A DNA stretch of 64,000 nt from Lutimonas zeaxanthinifaciens (lineage in GTDB: Bacteria; Bacteroidota; Bacteroidia; Flavobacteriales; Flavobacteriaceae): the NCBI RefSeq assembly GCF_030503675.1, contig NZ_CP129964.1, positions 744,001 to 808,000 of the forward strand, read 5' to 3'. Below, in pieces: positions 52,978 through 62,330 of the stretch. A program made the position numbers and the translations under genes. Each line of letters begins with the position of its first letter. Positions within the stretch are counted from its first letter, which is position 1. The notes under the pieces were generated by a model. The model ran no database searches and was not told where the DNA came from. It saw only the letters and a program-made list of their open reading frames with translations.

Positions 52978-54369
52978 ATGTCAACCAGATACAGCATTAT
53001 TATATTTTGGGCCTTTTGTTTACCGTTACTCGTTTATGGTCAGGGATATTACAATCAGGAAAATTTTGGTAACCGTTCGCTCTTATTAAGCGGGAATGTA
53101 ACAGGAAGCGTTGATGATCTTGGGCTCACCTATTATAATCCATCACGTATTGCGCTCATCGAAGATCCGGTTTTTACTATAAATGCAAAGGCTTATCAGA
53201 TAAGTTCCTTGGATCTATCCAATGTGTTTGGCCGTGACTCAAAGCTTTCAGATTCGAGATTTGAAGGTGTTCCGAGTTTAATAGCCGGAACCTTTGATAT
53301 AGAAAAGTGGGATAAACATAAATTTGCGTATTCCTTCCTATCCAAACAACGATTCAGGTTGAATTTTAATGTCTCACAAGAAGTTGATCCTGAAATGATA
53401 GATAATGAGGATATTGACAGGCTTGTAGGGAATTTTCACTTGGATAATAAGGAGACTGATGAATGGTTTGGTCTGACCTGGGGCATGAAGATTAAGGATA
53501 ATTTCAGTGTTGGAATCTCGACATTTGTGTCTGTCTATAATGTTTCCGGTCTATATGATGTTCGTTTTTCGAGTTTGTCGGGATTATCCGACGTAGATAT
53601 TTTTAATAATGAAATATCATATAGTCAAAGATCCTATGGAATTTTTTGGAAACTCGGACTGGCCTGGACCCTGAATAAGTTTGACCTGGGAGTTAATGTT
53701 GATTTACCCTATCTTGAAGTTATTTCGGGAGGGAAATTCAGATATCAAAATTATCTTTCCGGGATTGGAGAAAATGAAGATGAGTTTGCATTTTATGATT
53801 TCAGGGACCTGGATGCCAAAAGGAAGGAGCCCTTGGGTATTTCGTTTGGGGTCGGTGTTCCACTGGGGAAAAACAAACTTCATTTTAAAGCCGATTGGCA
53901 TGGCGGATTATCGGAATATGACAGGCTGGTGATACCTCCTGCAGAGGATGGGGGAACCGGATTTTCATTCAGTGAAGAGTTACGATCCGTCATCAATTTT
54001 GGATTGGGTGGAGAATTCTATTTGAACGAAAAATTAAATATCTACGGAAGTTTTTCAACTGATTTTTCACCCGTAAAATCAAGATCCAACGCATTTGATA
54101 TAATTGATGAAGAAGAAAGGGACGCTACCTTTGATGAAGACTTTTTCCATTATGGACTCGGGGTGGATATTAAATTAAAGAAAATGAAAGTGGTTTTGGG
54201 TTCAACCTATTCCAGGGCTTCCGGAGATTTTTCTGATCCCGTTGAATTACCTTCCGGTCAGCCGCAAGTTGCAGGCGCTGATGATGCATCCAGAATATCA
54301 GTATCTCGATGGAGATTTATTGTAGGATTGGAAATACCGATTTTTGGTTATGATTTAGAATTCAAATAA
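52978..54369 (+). CDS. Outer-membrane beta-barrel protein (DUF5723/FadL-like)
   Basis: The protein has 463 residues from ATG 52978 (a TTG at 52975 is also in frame). A signal peptide (IIFWAFCLPLLVYGQ) precedes NFGNRSLLLSGNVTGSVDDLGLTYYNPSRIAL, an opening typical of flavobacterial barrel proteins related to the OmpP1/FadL group (split over about residues 22-54). Many amphipathic strands follow, ending IVGLEIPIFGYDLEFK. The substrate or ligand is unknown. A TATCTTTA element at 52949-52956 is close to the -7 consensus. Confidence 0.8.
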   Translation: MSTRYSIIIFWAFCLPLLVYGQGYYNQENFGNRSLLLSGNVTGSVDDLGLTYYNPSRIALIEDPVFTINAKAYQISSLDLSNVFGRDSKLSDSRFEGVPSLIAGTFDIEKWDKHKFAYSFLSKQRFRLNFNVSQEVDPEMIDNEDIDRLVGNFHLDNKETDEWFGLTWGMKIKDNFSVGISTFVSVYNVSGLYDVRFSSLSGLSDVDIFNNEISYSQRSYGIFWKLGLAWTLNKFDLGVNVDLPYLEVISGGKFRYQNYLSGIGENEDEFAFYDFRDLDAKRKEPLGISFGVGVPLGKNKLHFKADWHGGLSEYDRLVIPPAEDGGTGFSFSEELRSVINFGLGGEFYLNEKLNIYGSFSTDFSPVKSRSNAFDIIDEEERDATFDEDFFHYGLGVDIKLKKMKVVLGSTYSRASGDFSDPVELPSGQPQVAGADDASRISVSRWRFIVGLEIPIFGYDLEFK

Positions 54370-54472
54370 TTGAAAAAAAATCAATGATAAAGAATTAATA
54401 GTCTCATCTACTGACTATTGTCATATTCTAAAGGTTGTTTTATGATTAATTTTATACAAAAATCAAGCAGGT

Positions 54473-54826
54473 ATGAAATCAAAAGCACTTCTTTTTGTCG
54501 GAATCGGAATGTTAATAACAGGAATTCTTTTGCGTAAGGCCTTTAATCTTGAAATCTCCGGTTTGATACTTATCTTGTTAGGTGTTGTAATGAAGACAGT
54601 CTATATTGTTTCGAAAGCCCGAAGTGGTGAATATCAACCGGGAACGGAACTTATCTATCTGTTCACTGGATTGGCATTGTTTCTATCTGGTCTTTATTTG
54701 AAGTCAAGTCCATATGATTCTATAAATCCTGTTTTTTTCATTGGAACCGGTATTACGTTAAAAGTAATTTTTATAATACTTTTTATTAAGAAGGTTCGAC
54801 GAAATCAGGAAGGTCTTATAGAATAG
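54473..54826 (+). CDS. Small four-helix membrane protein
   Basis: A 117-residue integral membrane protein with four hydrophobic segments arranged in two similar pairs and a basic C-terminus (KKVRRNQEG). It resembles GldL-type or PadR-linked small membrane proteins only in general layout, so no family is assigned. It is single, with about 100 bases of AT-rich spacer on either side. Confidence 0.65.
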   Translation: MKSKALLFVGIGMLITGILLRKAFNLEISGLILILLGVVMKTVYIVSKARSGEYQPGTELIYLFTGLALFLSGLYLKSSPYDSINPVFFIGTGITLKVIFIILFIKKVRRNQEGLIE

Positions 54827-54929
54827 ATTCAACTTTTATAATCAGTCATATGCCCCTCAACATTCTCTATATCTATAAGACCTGAATTAATTAAATAACT
54901 TTTTCTTTTATTCTTTTTCAAATTTTTCT

Positions 54930-55235
54930 TTAATCATCACGTGCCACAATTAGTGAACTCATTTCAGTTCTATTCGGATCCGATTCAGTCTCGTATTCTA
55001 AAAATGTAATTCCTGTATTTAAGTACTTGTGGTCTTTTCCTGAAACCTTCATGTCAAAACTTGTTTCATCAGTTGAAAACCTGCTATCACACGGTCTATT
55101 ACTTTGGTATGTCATCATTTCTTCGAAGCTTGTTTTTTGTTTCTCTTCGTTCACTTTTTTGTTTTGCTCAAATACCGCAAGGGCATAAAAAAGACCGAGA
55201 GTCAAACTAATTGTAATTAGGCTGTAAATTTTCAT
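54930..55235 (-). CDS. Small secreted or membrane-anchored hypothetical protein
   Basis: A 101-residue protein with an N-terminal hydrophobic helix (about residues 4-21) and a polar remainder containing the single cysteine near residue 53. It has no recognisable family. It lies 11 bases downstream of the next hypothetical gene, so the two are probably co-transcribed. Confidence 0.55.
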   Translation of the reverse strand: MKIYSLITISLTLGLFYALAVFEQNKKVNEEKQKTSFEEMMTYQSNRPCDSRFSTDETSFDMKVSGKDHKYLNTGITFLEYETESDPNRTEMSSLIVARDD

Positions 55236-55246
55236 AAGCTCTGCTT

Positions 55247-55666
55247 TTAGATGTAATAGTCTTTGGTAAATATTACCTTCAGGTTCAACATTTTTTTTAT
55301 AAAATCCTTATTGCTTTTAAGGAAGCGATCATTTCTGAAATGAAGAAACTCGCCTTGACCGTGAATACTTAAACCATTTGTGAGGTAAGTGTACAGTTGA
55401 TAGTAAGGAATGATCCAGGTGAAATTGTCTAATCTTCGGGTTATCCTGACCAGGATTCCTTTTGGCCTTAATTCAATGTTAGCGTAATTGATATCGGGAC
55501 CGTTTAATAAGGCCCTTTCTAACTTTGGGCTTACATCCGTTATTATCATCCTTCCAGAGCCCGTACCTTTCATTTTTAACTTATCCCAAATCCCGAAAGG
55601 TTTGCCGACCATTTGATTAATAGTTGCGTCATTGTCTTTGTTTGAATAAGTTGTATTAAGTATCAT
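55247..55666 (-). CDS. Hypothetical protein
   Basis: The protein has 139 residues from ATG 55666 (the frame extends to 55693). It is soluble and basic, with segments SGRMIITDVSPKLERALL and FTWIIPYYQLYTY. No signal peptide is present and no family is recognised. It probably shares a transcript with the small secreted protein downstream; a TATCTTTA-like element lies just upstream, at 55684-55691. Confidence 0.6.
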   Translation of the reverse strand: MILNTTYSNKDNDATINQMVGKPFGIWDKLKMKGTGSGRMIITDVSPKLERALLNGPDINYANIELRPKGILVRITRRLDNFTWIIPYYQLYTYLTNGLSIHGQGEFLHFRNDRFLKSNKDFIKKMLNLKVIFTKDYYI

Positions 55667-55888
55667 TGTCTCTAAATCATGGTAAAGATACAAATTGTTT
55701 AACTTATATCAAAAAAACTTAAACAAAAAATTAATACATATATAATTGCAAGGTAAGAAACGTGCGTAAATTTCAGATAATCAAATACATACAGAGTTAT
55801 TCAATTCATAAGAATTTGAATGCCTTTAGACGTACCTCTAATTTTGAGGCGTAAACTGTATAATGGTTTACTTAAAGTTTATGATTTT

Positions 55889-56023
55889 TTACTGCTGGTT
55901 ATTTGTGGAACCCCCACTATTTGTATAATCCTTTAAATAATTCTCAGGCCCTTTGCTTAAGACATCGATTTTTTTCAATTCCGCAAATCTTATTTGCTCG
56001 ATTAGTTCTATTACTTTATTCAT
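55889..56023 (-). CDS. Possible 44-residue small protein
   Basis: An ATG on the minus strand at 56023 opens a 44-codon frame (begins MNKVIELIEQIRFAEL, ends NNQQ) with coding-like composition: an amphipathic helix with Glu, Lys and Ile, then a Gly/Asn/Gln tail. It occupies an otherwise empty gap of nearly 490 bases. The ribosome-binding region is A-rich and not diagnostic. The rest of the gap (55694-55888 and 56024-56181) shows nothing else I can support. Confidence 0.35.
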   Translation of the reverse strand: MNKVIELIEQIRFAELKKIDVLSKGPENYLKDYTNSGGSTNNQQ

Positions 56024-56181
56024 TTTAATTCCATTTTGATTTACAGGGTAAAATTAGCCCTGACAGGATGAATGGTCCCTGACAAGCCATGTCGTTGGAT
56101 GTTAAAATTTTGTTAATCGAATGATGGTGACTGAATATACAGGGCCAAAGAATTTGTTTATCTCTAATTTGAAACTGAGAA

Positions 56182-56523
56182 CTAGTAAAATTTATTCAGA
56201 TCTTCCACCAGATCAGCTTCTTTCAAGACTGCTAAGCGATTATTGATAAGAATTTCCTTTTTTGATCGAAGTCTGTCTTTGGCATCAGGATCTGAAATAG
56301 TTTCAATTTGTTTTTCAATTGTCTCAATTTCGAGATCAAAACTCTTGAGCGCCTGCTGATATTCTTCATTGTAATAGCTGTAATTTTTTTCATCAATCAG
56401 ATTTGTCTGATTGTATACCGCTATATGACTTTCACTTAAGTCCGGAAAAGGAATTATCTCCTGGCCGCTCACTGCATAAGTCGTACCTAGTATGAAAACG
56501 AGTAAAAAGAAAATGTTCTTCAT
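56182..56523 (-). CDS. Small secreted helical protein
   Basis: A 113-residue protein with a signal peptide (FFLLVFILGTTYAVSGQ). A highly charged helical body follows (YYNEEYQQALKSFDLEIETIEKQIETI) that should form a coiled coil. No family is recognised. A -7 element TAAATTTG sits upstream at 56541-56548. Confidence 0.65.
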   Translation of the reverse strand: MKNIFFLLVFILGTTYAVSGQEIIPFPDLSESHIAVYNQTNLIDEKNYSYYNEEYQQALKSFDLEIETIEKQIETISDPDAKDRLRSKKEILINNRLAVLKEADLVEDLNKFY

Positions 56524-56540
56524 TTTTTCTAAATAAAGTG

Positions 56541-56548
56541 CAAATTTA
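56541..56548 (-). promoter_or_regulatory. Putative -7 element for the small helical protein gene
   Basis: TAAATTTG on the minus strand fits TAnnTTTG, about 18 bases before the ATG. No clear -33 box is present. Confidence 0.35.
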
Positions 56549-56633
56549 ATTCATTTGTTTGAATTGAGTGCGACATTATATGTCTTTGAGAGTGAGAATT
56601 ATTGATTTTTTAGCTTCGTTCATAAGAGTTTAC

Positions 56634-56663
56634 AAAAAAAGGAGCTAACGATAAGTTAACTCC
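56634..56663 (-). terminator. Terminator downstream of the tonB gene
   Basis: On the minus strand GGAGTTAAC pairs with GTTAGCTCC (one mismatch) around a 5-base loop, followed by a run of seven T's (A-run at 56634-56640). It lies 47 bases after the tonB stop. Confidence 0.65.
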
Positions 56664-56709
56664 TTTAATTACTAAATACTTAATTTAGCTTTATCAACAA
56701 TAAATGGAA

Positions 56710-57441
56710 TTAGATTTGAACGTGTAATGTAATTGGAAGCGTGTAAGAAACTCCAACAGGCATGCCTCTTTGTTTACCCGGTGTGAGTGTTGGAAGCATA
56801 TTTACAACTCTTAAAGCTTCCTTTTCCAATCTTTTATGAGGCCCTCTTGCTCTTGCTTCAGAAATTTTTCCTGTTTTGTCAATTTTGAAAACTACATAAA
56901 CCTTTTTCTTACCCGGTGTTAATCCCAGGTCCTGTGATAATCCGGTATTATAGTTTTTACTGATATGTTGGGTAATTTTATCCTGAAGACATTTTTTCTT
57001 TTCAGCTTTTGTTCCCTTACATCCTGGGAAAACTGGTGGATCCTCGATAATGGCAAAAGGAATATCCTGCTCGACCTGTTCCTCTTCTACAACTTCGTCT
57101 ATATCATCCATTTCGATGACTTCTACGTATTCACTTTCATCAGTTTCCGTTGTTTCAAGAATAGTTTCCTCGATATCCTTCTCATCTGCCACAATTTCTA
57201 TCACTTCCGGTGCAGGTGGAGGTGGTGGAGGTGGTTTGACTTCTTGTATTCGTTCAGTGATAGGAATATCAATAACTTCCTCTTCCTGAATGTTCATCGC
57301 GGTTAATTCGCTTACGGTTCTGTCGAAAGTTTTCCATTCTATAGCAACATAAATAACTACTAAAGATAGAAGCAGGCCCAACTGAAAAAAGATTTTACTG
57401 TAGGCTCCAATCTCGGCTTTTGGGGATTTTTTAGCTAACAT
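56710..57441 (-). CDS. tonB: Energy transducer TonB
   Basis: A 243-residue protein with one N-terminal helix (about residues 16-34) and a proline stretch (KPPPPPPPAPE). A long acidic Glu/Asp/Val linker (about residues 80-125) precedes a C-terminal TonB domain with VYVVFKIDKTGKISEARARG, KEALRVVNMLPTLTPGKQRG and VSYTLPITL. It transmits proton-motive-force energy to outer-membrane receptors. No exbB/exbD genes are next to it. The 409-base upstream gap (57442-57850) contains no gene or clear RNA that I can support. Confidence 0.93.
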   Translation of the reverse strand: MLAKKSPKAEIGAYSKIFFQLGLLLSLVVIYVAIEWKTFDRTVSELTAMNIQEEEVIDIPITERIQEVKPPPPPPPAPEVIEIVADEKDIEETILETTETDESEYVEVIEMDDIDEVVEEEQVEQDIPFAIIEDPPVFPGCKGTKAEKKKCLQDKITQHISKNYNTGLSQDLGLTPGKKKVYVVFKIDKTGKISEARARGPHKRLEKEALRVVNMLPTLTPGKQRGMPVGVSYTLPITLHVQI

Positions 57442-57850
57442 GACGGTTAAATTTAAAGTTATAATAAAAGTAAATCCAATTATCCTTCCAGAATATGATA
57501 ATTGTCATTTTAATAAAAATTCGATAATATTTTTAAAGTATCCATATTCAATATCGTTTTCGTAATAAAAATTTCAATTATTTTTCAAAAAAGAAGGGTT
57601 TGCTTCGGATCTCCTCAATATTCATAATAGGGGTTTTTCAGCTAAAATATGCCAAGGATGAAATGGAAGGAAATAAACATTAAAACGTCATAAAAGACCT
57701 TGTAAAAGTGTCGGAAATTTGGTTTTTTTAATCCTTTTAAAAGTTAAATTCAGATGTAATAAAAAAGTAAGAATGACTGTAACATTTATATAGTTTTTAG
57801 CGTCTATTAATCAAAGTAAAACCATTTATTTTAAGATAAATTGAATCGGA

Positions 57851-59101
57851 ATGTTTGATATCGATCGTTGGCAGGAAATCTTTGAAACGATCAGAAAGAA
57901 TAAGTTAAGAACTTTCTTGACCGGGCTCTCTGTGGCATCAGGTATCTTTATCCTGGTCATTCTTCTCGGATTCGGGCGTGGTTTGGAGAACGGTGTTAGA
58001 AAAGAGTTTGAAAGGGATGCTTCGAATAGAATAATGGTTTGGACCCAGCGAACCACCAAAGAGTACAAGGGTTTGAATCCTGGACGGAGAATTCAGTTAA
58101 AAAACGAGAATTACAATCACATTTACGATTCTTACTTTGATCAGCTCGAATATAAATCTGCCATATTCAGAGTGCCATGGGGAACCACGTCAAATTATAA
58201 AAATGAATCAGTTTCTTATGCCATAAGGGGTATTCATCCAACCTATCAGCATATTGAAAATCAGTTGATGGTTGAGGGCAGGTACATCAATCAAATGGAT
58301 ATTGATGATCGCAACAAAGTGGTTATCATCAGTAACAAGATTAAACATGAATTGCTGAAGGATGTGGAAAGCCCACTTGATGAATATTTACAAATTTCCG
58401 GTATTAATTTCAGGATTGTCGGAGTGTATAGTGATTTAGGTGGTGACAGGGAGGAAAACAATCTGTTTATTCCGTTTTCAACTGCACAGGCTGTTTTTAA
58501 CGGATCTGACAGATTAAGCAACCTAACTTATACGTTGAAGCCTGAAAAATCCTTTGAAAAGGCCGTTGAGGCGTCAAGTCAGTTTACGGCTGAAATAAAA
58601 CAATATTTACAGGAGGTTCATAAAGTTTCTCCAGATGATCTAAGTGCGATCAATGTGCACAATATGCTTGATGAGGCAAAACGATTCTACACCCTTACGG
58701 ACAATATTGCTTTTTTCTTTTGGTTTGTCGGAATATGTACCATTATTGCCGGAGTTGTAGGAGTAAGCAATATCATGTTGATCATTGTCAAGGAAAGAAC
58801 AAGAGAAATTGGAATTAGAAAAGCGCTTGGGGCTAAACCATGGTCAATAATAGGTATGGTGTTACAGGAATCGGTTTTTGTTACTGCTGTTTCAGGATTC
58901 ACAGGATTAATTTTGAGCATGGGGCTTTTGGAAATAGTTGGCCCGAATATAGAAGTGGATTATATCGTAAACCCCTCTGTAAATCTTTCAATAGCCTTGT
59001 CCATGGTAATTGTCCTGATCGTTGCCGGAACAATTGCTGGATTCTTTCCGGCGTGGAGGGCGGCAAGTATACAGCCTATTGAGGCATTAAAAGACGAATA
59101 A
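57851..59101 (+). CDS. ABC transporter permease, MacB/FtsX family
   Basis: A 416-residue inner-membrane protein with an N-terminal helix (LRTFLTGLSVASGIFILVILLGFG). A MacB-type periplasmic domain (about residues 50-280) is followed by three C-terminal helices with the conserved MLIIVKERTREIGIRKALGAKP loop, ending GFFPAWRAASIQPIEALKDE. It probably pairs with the next permease gene 10 bases downstream to form a heterodimer. No ATPase domain is present in it. Confidence 0.92.
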   Translation: MFDIDRWQEIFETIRKNKLRTFLTGLSVASGIFILVILLGFGRGLENGVRKEFERDASNRIMVWTQRTTKEYKGLNPGRRIQLKNENYNHIYDSYFDQLEYKSAIFRVPWGTTSNYKNESVSYAIRGIHPTYQHIENQLMVEGRYINQMDIDDRNKVVIISNKIKHELLKDVESPLDEYLQISGINFRIVGVYSDLGGDREENNLFIPFSTAQAVFNGSDRLSNLTYTLKPEKSFEKAVEASSQFTAEIKQYLQEVHKVSPDDLSAINVHNMLDEAKRFYTLTDNIAFFFWFVGICTIIAGVVGVSNIMLIIVKERTREIGIRKALGAKPWSIIGMVLQESVFVTAVSGFTGLILSMGLLEIVGPNIEVDYIVNPSVNLSIALSMVIVLIVAGTIAGFFPAWRAASIQPIEALKDE

Positions 59102-59111
59102 ATACAGAGGT

Positions 59112-60371
59112 ATGTTTAGCAGAGATAAATGGAATGAAATACTTGAAGTACTTACCACTAACTGGGGCAGGACCTTACTCACTGCATTTGGTGTGTTCTG
59201 GGGTATTTTTATCTTGATACTGCTTCTTGCTGCCGGAAAGGGCTTAGAAAACGGTGTAAAAGCTGATTTTGGAGGTATCGCTACCAACACAATGTTCATG
59301 TGGTCGCAAACGGTTACGAAATCATATCAGGGAATGTCAAAGGGGAGAAATTACAGCTTTGATCTGAACGATGTGCGCGATATTAAAAGCAATTTTGATA
59401 ACCTGAGGTTTGTTTCCCCGAGAAACAGATTAGGTGGATTTAACGGAGGTTCAAATGTTATTAGAGGCCTGAAGACAGGAGGATTTAATGTCTACGGGGA
59501 TTATCCGGAAATCATTAATCAGGCACCTATGGATATTACCAAAGGAAGATTCCTCAATTATAATGATATAGAAAACAAAAGAAAGGTGGCCATAATTGGA
59601 GAAGGAGTTGTGAAGAGCCTTTATGATAAGGGCGAAGAGGTATTGGGGACTTACATAAAAATTAACGGCGTAAATTTTATGGTGGTCGGAACCTATGCCA
59701 AAAAAACGTCAGAAGGAGACAGTGAGGAACAACAGAAGGAAATCTATGTTCCTTTTACCGCATTTTCTCAGGCCTTCAACAGAGGTGACAAGGTAGGATG
59801 GATGGCCATAACAGCCAATGACGATGTGCCTATTACCGGAGTTAAGGAGCAGATCTTTGATCTGATCAAAAAGAATCATAAGATCCACCCGGAAGATAAA
59901 AGAGCCGTGGGCCATTTTGATATTTATCAACGTTTCATGCGTGTTGAGAATTTGTTCGTCGCTTTAACGATCGTTGCATATTTTGTAGGTACGCTTGTGC
60001 TTCTTTCTGGAGTAATAGGCGTTAGCAACATTATGCTGATCGTCGTAAAGGAACGAACCCGAGAAATAGGTATCCGAAGAGCAGTTGGTGCCACACCAGG
60101 CAAGATTCGTGCACAGATTTTGGTGGAGTCGGTTTTTCTAACAATTATCTCAGGTATGGCCGGAATTGTATTTGGGGCCCTGGTGATATATGGATTGAAT
60201 TATGCCTTGGACATGTCGGAACCGATAGATATGTTTGCCAACCCGAGTGTCAACCTGGGAGTAGTGACCATCGCCTTGACGATATTAATTGTTTCAGGTC
60301 TGCTTGCCGGATTGATTCCTGCACAAAATGCGATTAAAGTAAAGCCTATTGAGGCCTTAAGAACAGAATAA
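59112..60371 (+). CDS. ABC transporter permease, MacB/FtsX family, second subunit
   Basis: A 419-residue paralogue of the preceding permease with the same layout: helix at about residues 20-40, periplasmic domain, VVKERTREIGIRRAVGATPG, and C-terminal PAQNAIKVKPIEALRTE. It is preceded by a good Shine-Dalgarno AGAGG, stronger than most genes in the window. It forms an operon with the adaptor protein gene 19 bases downstream. Confidence 0.92.
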   Translation: MFSRDKWNEILEVLTTNWGRTLLTAFGVFWGIFILILLLAAGKGLENGVKADFGGIATNTMFMWSQTVTKSYQGMSKGRNYSFDLNDVRDIKSNFDNLRFVSPRNRLGGFNGGSNVIRGLKTGGFNVYGDYPEIINQAPMDITKGRFLNYNDIENKRKVAIIGEGVVKSLYDKGEEVLGTYIKINGVNFMVVGTYAKKTSEGDSEEQQKEIYVPFTAFSQAFNRGDKVGWMAITANDDVPITGVKEQIFDLIKKNHKIHPEDKRAVGHFDIYQRFMRVENLFVALTIVAYFVGTLVLLSGVIGVSNIMLIVVKERTREIGIRRAVGATPGKIRAQILVESVFLTIISGMAGIVFGALVIYGLNYALDMSEPIDMFANPSVNLGVVTIALTILIVSGLLAGLIPAQNAIKVKPIEALRTE

Positions 60372-60390
60372 GTAAATTTTAAAAAGAACA

Positions 60391-61491
60391 ATGAAGAAGT
60401 CAGTAACCGTTTTTATTTTAGTTTTTATCATAGTCACCTTTGCAGGGGCTATGTATTATTTATATTCCAAGAATCAAGAGGATCCTGTAGTGTATCAAAC
60501 TGAAAAGCCTTCCGTTAGAACCATAGTTAATAAAACGGTAGCAACAGGTAGTATTATTCCTTTGGAAGAAGTCCTTATTAAGCCGAATATATCAGGTGTA
60601 ATTGAAGAAATTTATGTTGAAGGAGGGGATGTTCTAAAGGCCAATGACCTGATCGCAAAAATCAAAGTAATTCCTAATCTTGCAACTTTGAACCAGGCTA
60701 AAAATGCTATTCAAACAGCTGAGATTGCTTTAAATGATGAAAAAAGAAGATACAACCGGCAAAAAAATCTGTTTGATAAAGGAGTGATTTCTAAAGAAGA
60801 AATGGAAAGGGCTGAGGTAACATTTAAGCAAGCAGAGCAATCCTACAATGCAGCGAAACAGAATTATGACATTGTAAAAACGGGATCTACAAAAGGATTG
60901 GGAAGCTCAGCAAATACATTGATCAGATCAACAGTTTCGGGAATGGTTCTTGAAATGCCTGTGGAAGTCGGAAATCAGGTTATTCAGAGTAACAATTTTA
61001 ATGAAGGAACCACGATTGCTGCACTTGCTGACGTAAACAGAATGATTTTTGAAGGAAAAGTAGATGAGTCTGAGGTGGGTAAAATAAAAGAGGGATATCC
61101 TTTGGAAATCACAGTTGGAGCTATTGAAAACGCAACCTTTGACGCCGTATTAGATTATATCGCACCCAAAGGAAAATTGGAAAATGGAGCAATTCAGTTT
61201 GAAATCAAAGGTACATTGCATAAGGCAGATACTACCTTCATACGAGCAGGATTGAGTGCGAATGCCTCAATTATTTTATCGAGGGCAGATAGTGTTTTAT
61301 CCATAAAGGAAGCTTTGGTTCAATTTGATGAGACTACCAAAAAACCCTTTGTTGAAGTAAAAACGGGCGAAAAACAATTTGAAAAAAGAGAAATTGCCTT
61401 AGGTATAAGCGATGGATTGAATGTTGAGGTAAAGGAAGGCCTCGATGAAAATGATGAAATTAAGATCTGGAACAAGATTAAAACCATGTAA
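60391..61491 (+). CDS. MacA/RND-type periplasmic adaptor (membrane fusion protein)
   Basis: A 366-residue protein with one N-terminal anchor (about residues 5-26). A split lipoyl/barrel-sandwich domain reads TGSIIPLEEVLIKPNISG ... STVSGMVLEMPVEVGNQV. Between its halves lies a coiled-coil hairpin (about residues 105-165, ending FKQAEQSYNAAKQNYD), and beta-barrel and membrane-proximal domains follow. It links the two permeases to an outer-membrane channel. The set resembles macrolide- or lipid-type MacAB efflux but the ATPase and outer-membrane factor are not linked here. Confidence 0.9.
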   Translation: MKKSVTVFILVFIIVTFAGAMYYLYSKNQEDPVVYQTEKPSVRTIVNKTVATGSIIPLEEVLIKPNISGVIEEIYVEGGDVLKANDLIAKIKVIPNLATLNQAKNAIQTAEIALNDEKRRYNRQKNLFDKGVISKEEMERAEVTFKQAEQSYNAAKQNYDIVKTGSTKGLGSSANTLIRSTVSGMVLEMPVEVGNQVIQSNNFNEGTTIAALADVNRMIFEGKVDESEVGKIKEGYPLEITVGAIENATFDAVLDYIAPKGKLENGAIQFEIKGTLHKADTTFIRAGLSANASIILSRADSVLSIKEALVQFDETTKKPFVEVKTGEKQFEKREIALGISDGLNVEVKEGLDENDEIKIWNKIKTM

Positions 61492-61497
61492 AATAAT

Positions 61498-61532
61498 AAA
61501 CCGGAACTTTGAAGAGGGATCAGTTCCGGTTT
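61498..61532. terminator. Hairpin between the adaptor gene and the convergent secreted-protein gene
   Basis: A perfect 11-bp stem AAACCGGAACT/AGTTCCGGTTT (61498-61508 and 61522-61532) has a 13-base loop. A U-rich tract follows on the minus strand and a weaker one on the plus strand. Confidence 0.75.
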
Positions 61533-61553
61533 AAAGCTATTTTAAGATAGTTA

Positions 61554-62330
61554 TTAGTTTACTCCGCTTAACGCTGTATTTACTTGCCAAACTTCGTCCC
61601 AGCTGTTTGAGAACGTGTCGTTCATTCCATCAATAAAGTCCTGCCAGGAGTTTTCTCCATGCACTTTAAGAAAGGCGGCTTTGAAATTGTTATCTACATC
61701 ATACTCTGCCCAATTCTTCATGAATCCCACGGTTGCAATATGACGTCCGATATCATAACCTTGTCTGAACTCATTTATGTAGACTCCCCATGGGTTTTCA
61801 CCTTCCATGGCTTTCACAGCTTCACCAATTTGTCCCATAAGATGTCTGACCTGGTGGCCTTCACCTTTTTCCACCTCATGGTATCTGATATGAAGAATTT
61901 TGAATTCATATCCTCCGTCGGCAAGCATTTCTGTGTTTGAAGCCTCATTATTCTGCTTCCAGAATTCACCGGTAGATAATTTTTTAACATTGGGCATAAC
62001 ATTATCCCTCCAGTCTTCATCATGGCCATCTGCTGAGGGCCTTCCGTCCAGATGGGAATAATTTAATGGTCCCATTTGCCAGACCATTTTACCGGTATTA
62101 GGGCCGGTCATCACATTATAAACCATAGCTCTGTAGGGCCCTTCCTCACTATGGTATTTTTTGTTGTGACTGGCCATTGCCTCTCCAAGAGCTTTTAATT
62201 TGGTGTTATCCGGCGTGATATAAAAACTCTCCCACATCGCATAGGAATTTTCTTCTTGCGCCTGAACAAAGCCTATTGAGCCAGTCAGGAAGAGTGTAAT
62301 TAACATGTGAATTGTAAATTTTCTAGACAT
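61554..62330 (-). CDS. Secreted protein of unknown function
   Basis: The protein has 258 residues from ATG 62330, which opens a signal peptide (HMLITLFLTGSIGFVQAQ). An upstream in-frame ATG at 62420 adds an untypical 30-residue stretch. The mature part is rich in Trp, His and Asn (MWESFYITPDNTKL, YSHLDGRPSADGHDEDW, HQVRHLMGQIGEAVKAMEGENPWGVY), suggesting a dimeric alpha/beta-barrel-like protein. No named family is recognised. The upstream gap to 62657 holds only AT-rich sequence. Confidence 0.72.
   Translation of the reverse strand: MSRKFTIHMLITLFLTGSIGFVQAQEENSYAMWESFYITPDNTKLKALGEAMASHNKKYHSEEGPYRAMVYNVMTGPNTGKMVWQMGPLNYSHLDGRPSADGHDEDWRDNVMPNVKKLSTGEFWKQNNEASNTEMLADGGYEFKILHIRYHEVEKGEGHQVRHLMGQIGEAVKAMEGENPWGVYINEFRQGYDIGRHIATVGFMKNWAEYDVDNNFKAAFLKVHGENSWQDFIDGMNDTFSNSWDEVWQVNTALSGVN

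Noticed and set aside
56965-57306. Plus-strand frames over the tonB proline/acidic region
   Set aside because: Low-complexity translations (Ser/Thr- or Phe/Trp-rich runs) caused by the biased codons of tonB on the other strand.
57442-57850. Possible regulatory RNA in the gap between tonB and the MacB-type operon
   Set aside because: No convincing stem-loop series, conserved motif or promoter-terminator pair is visible.
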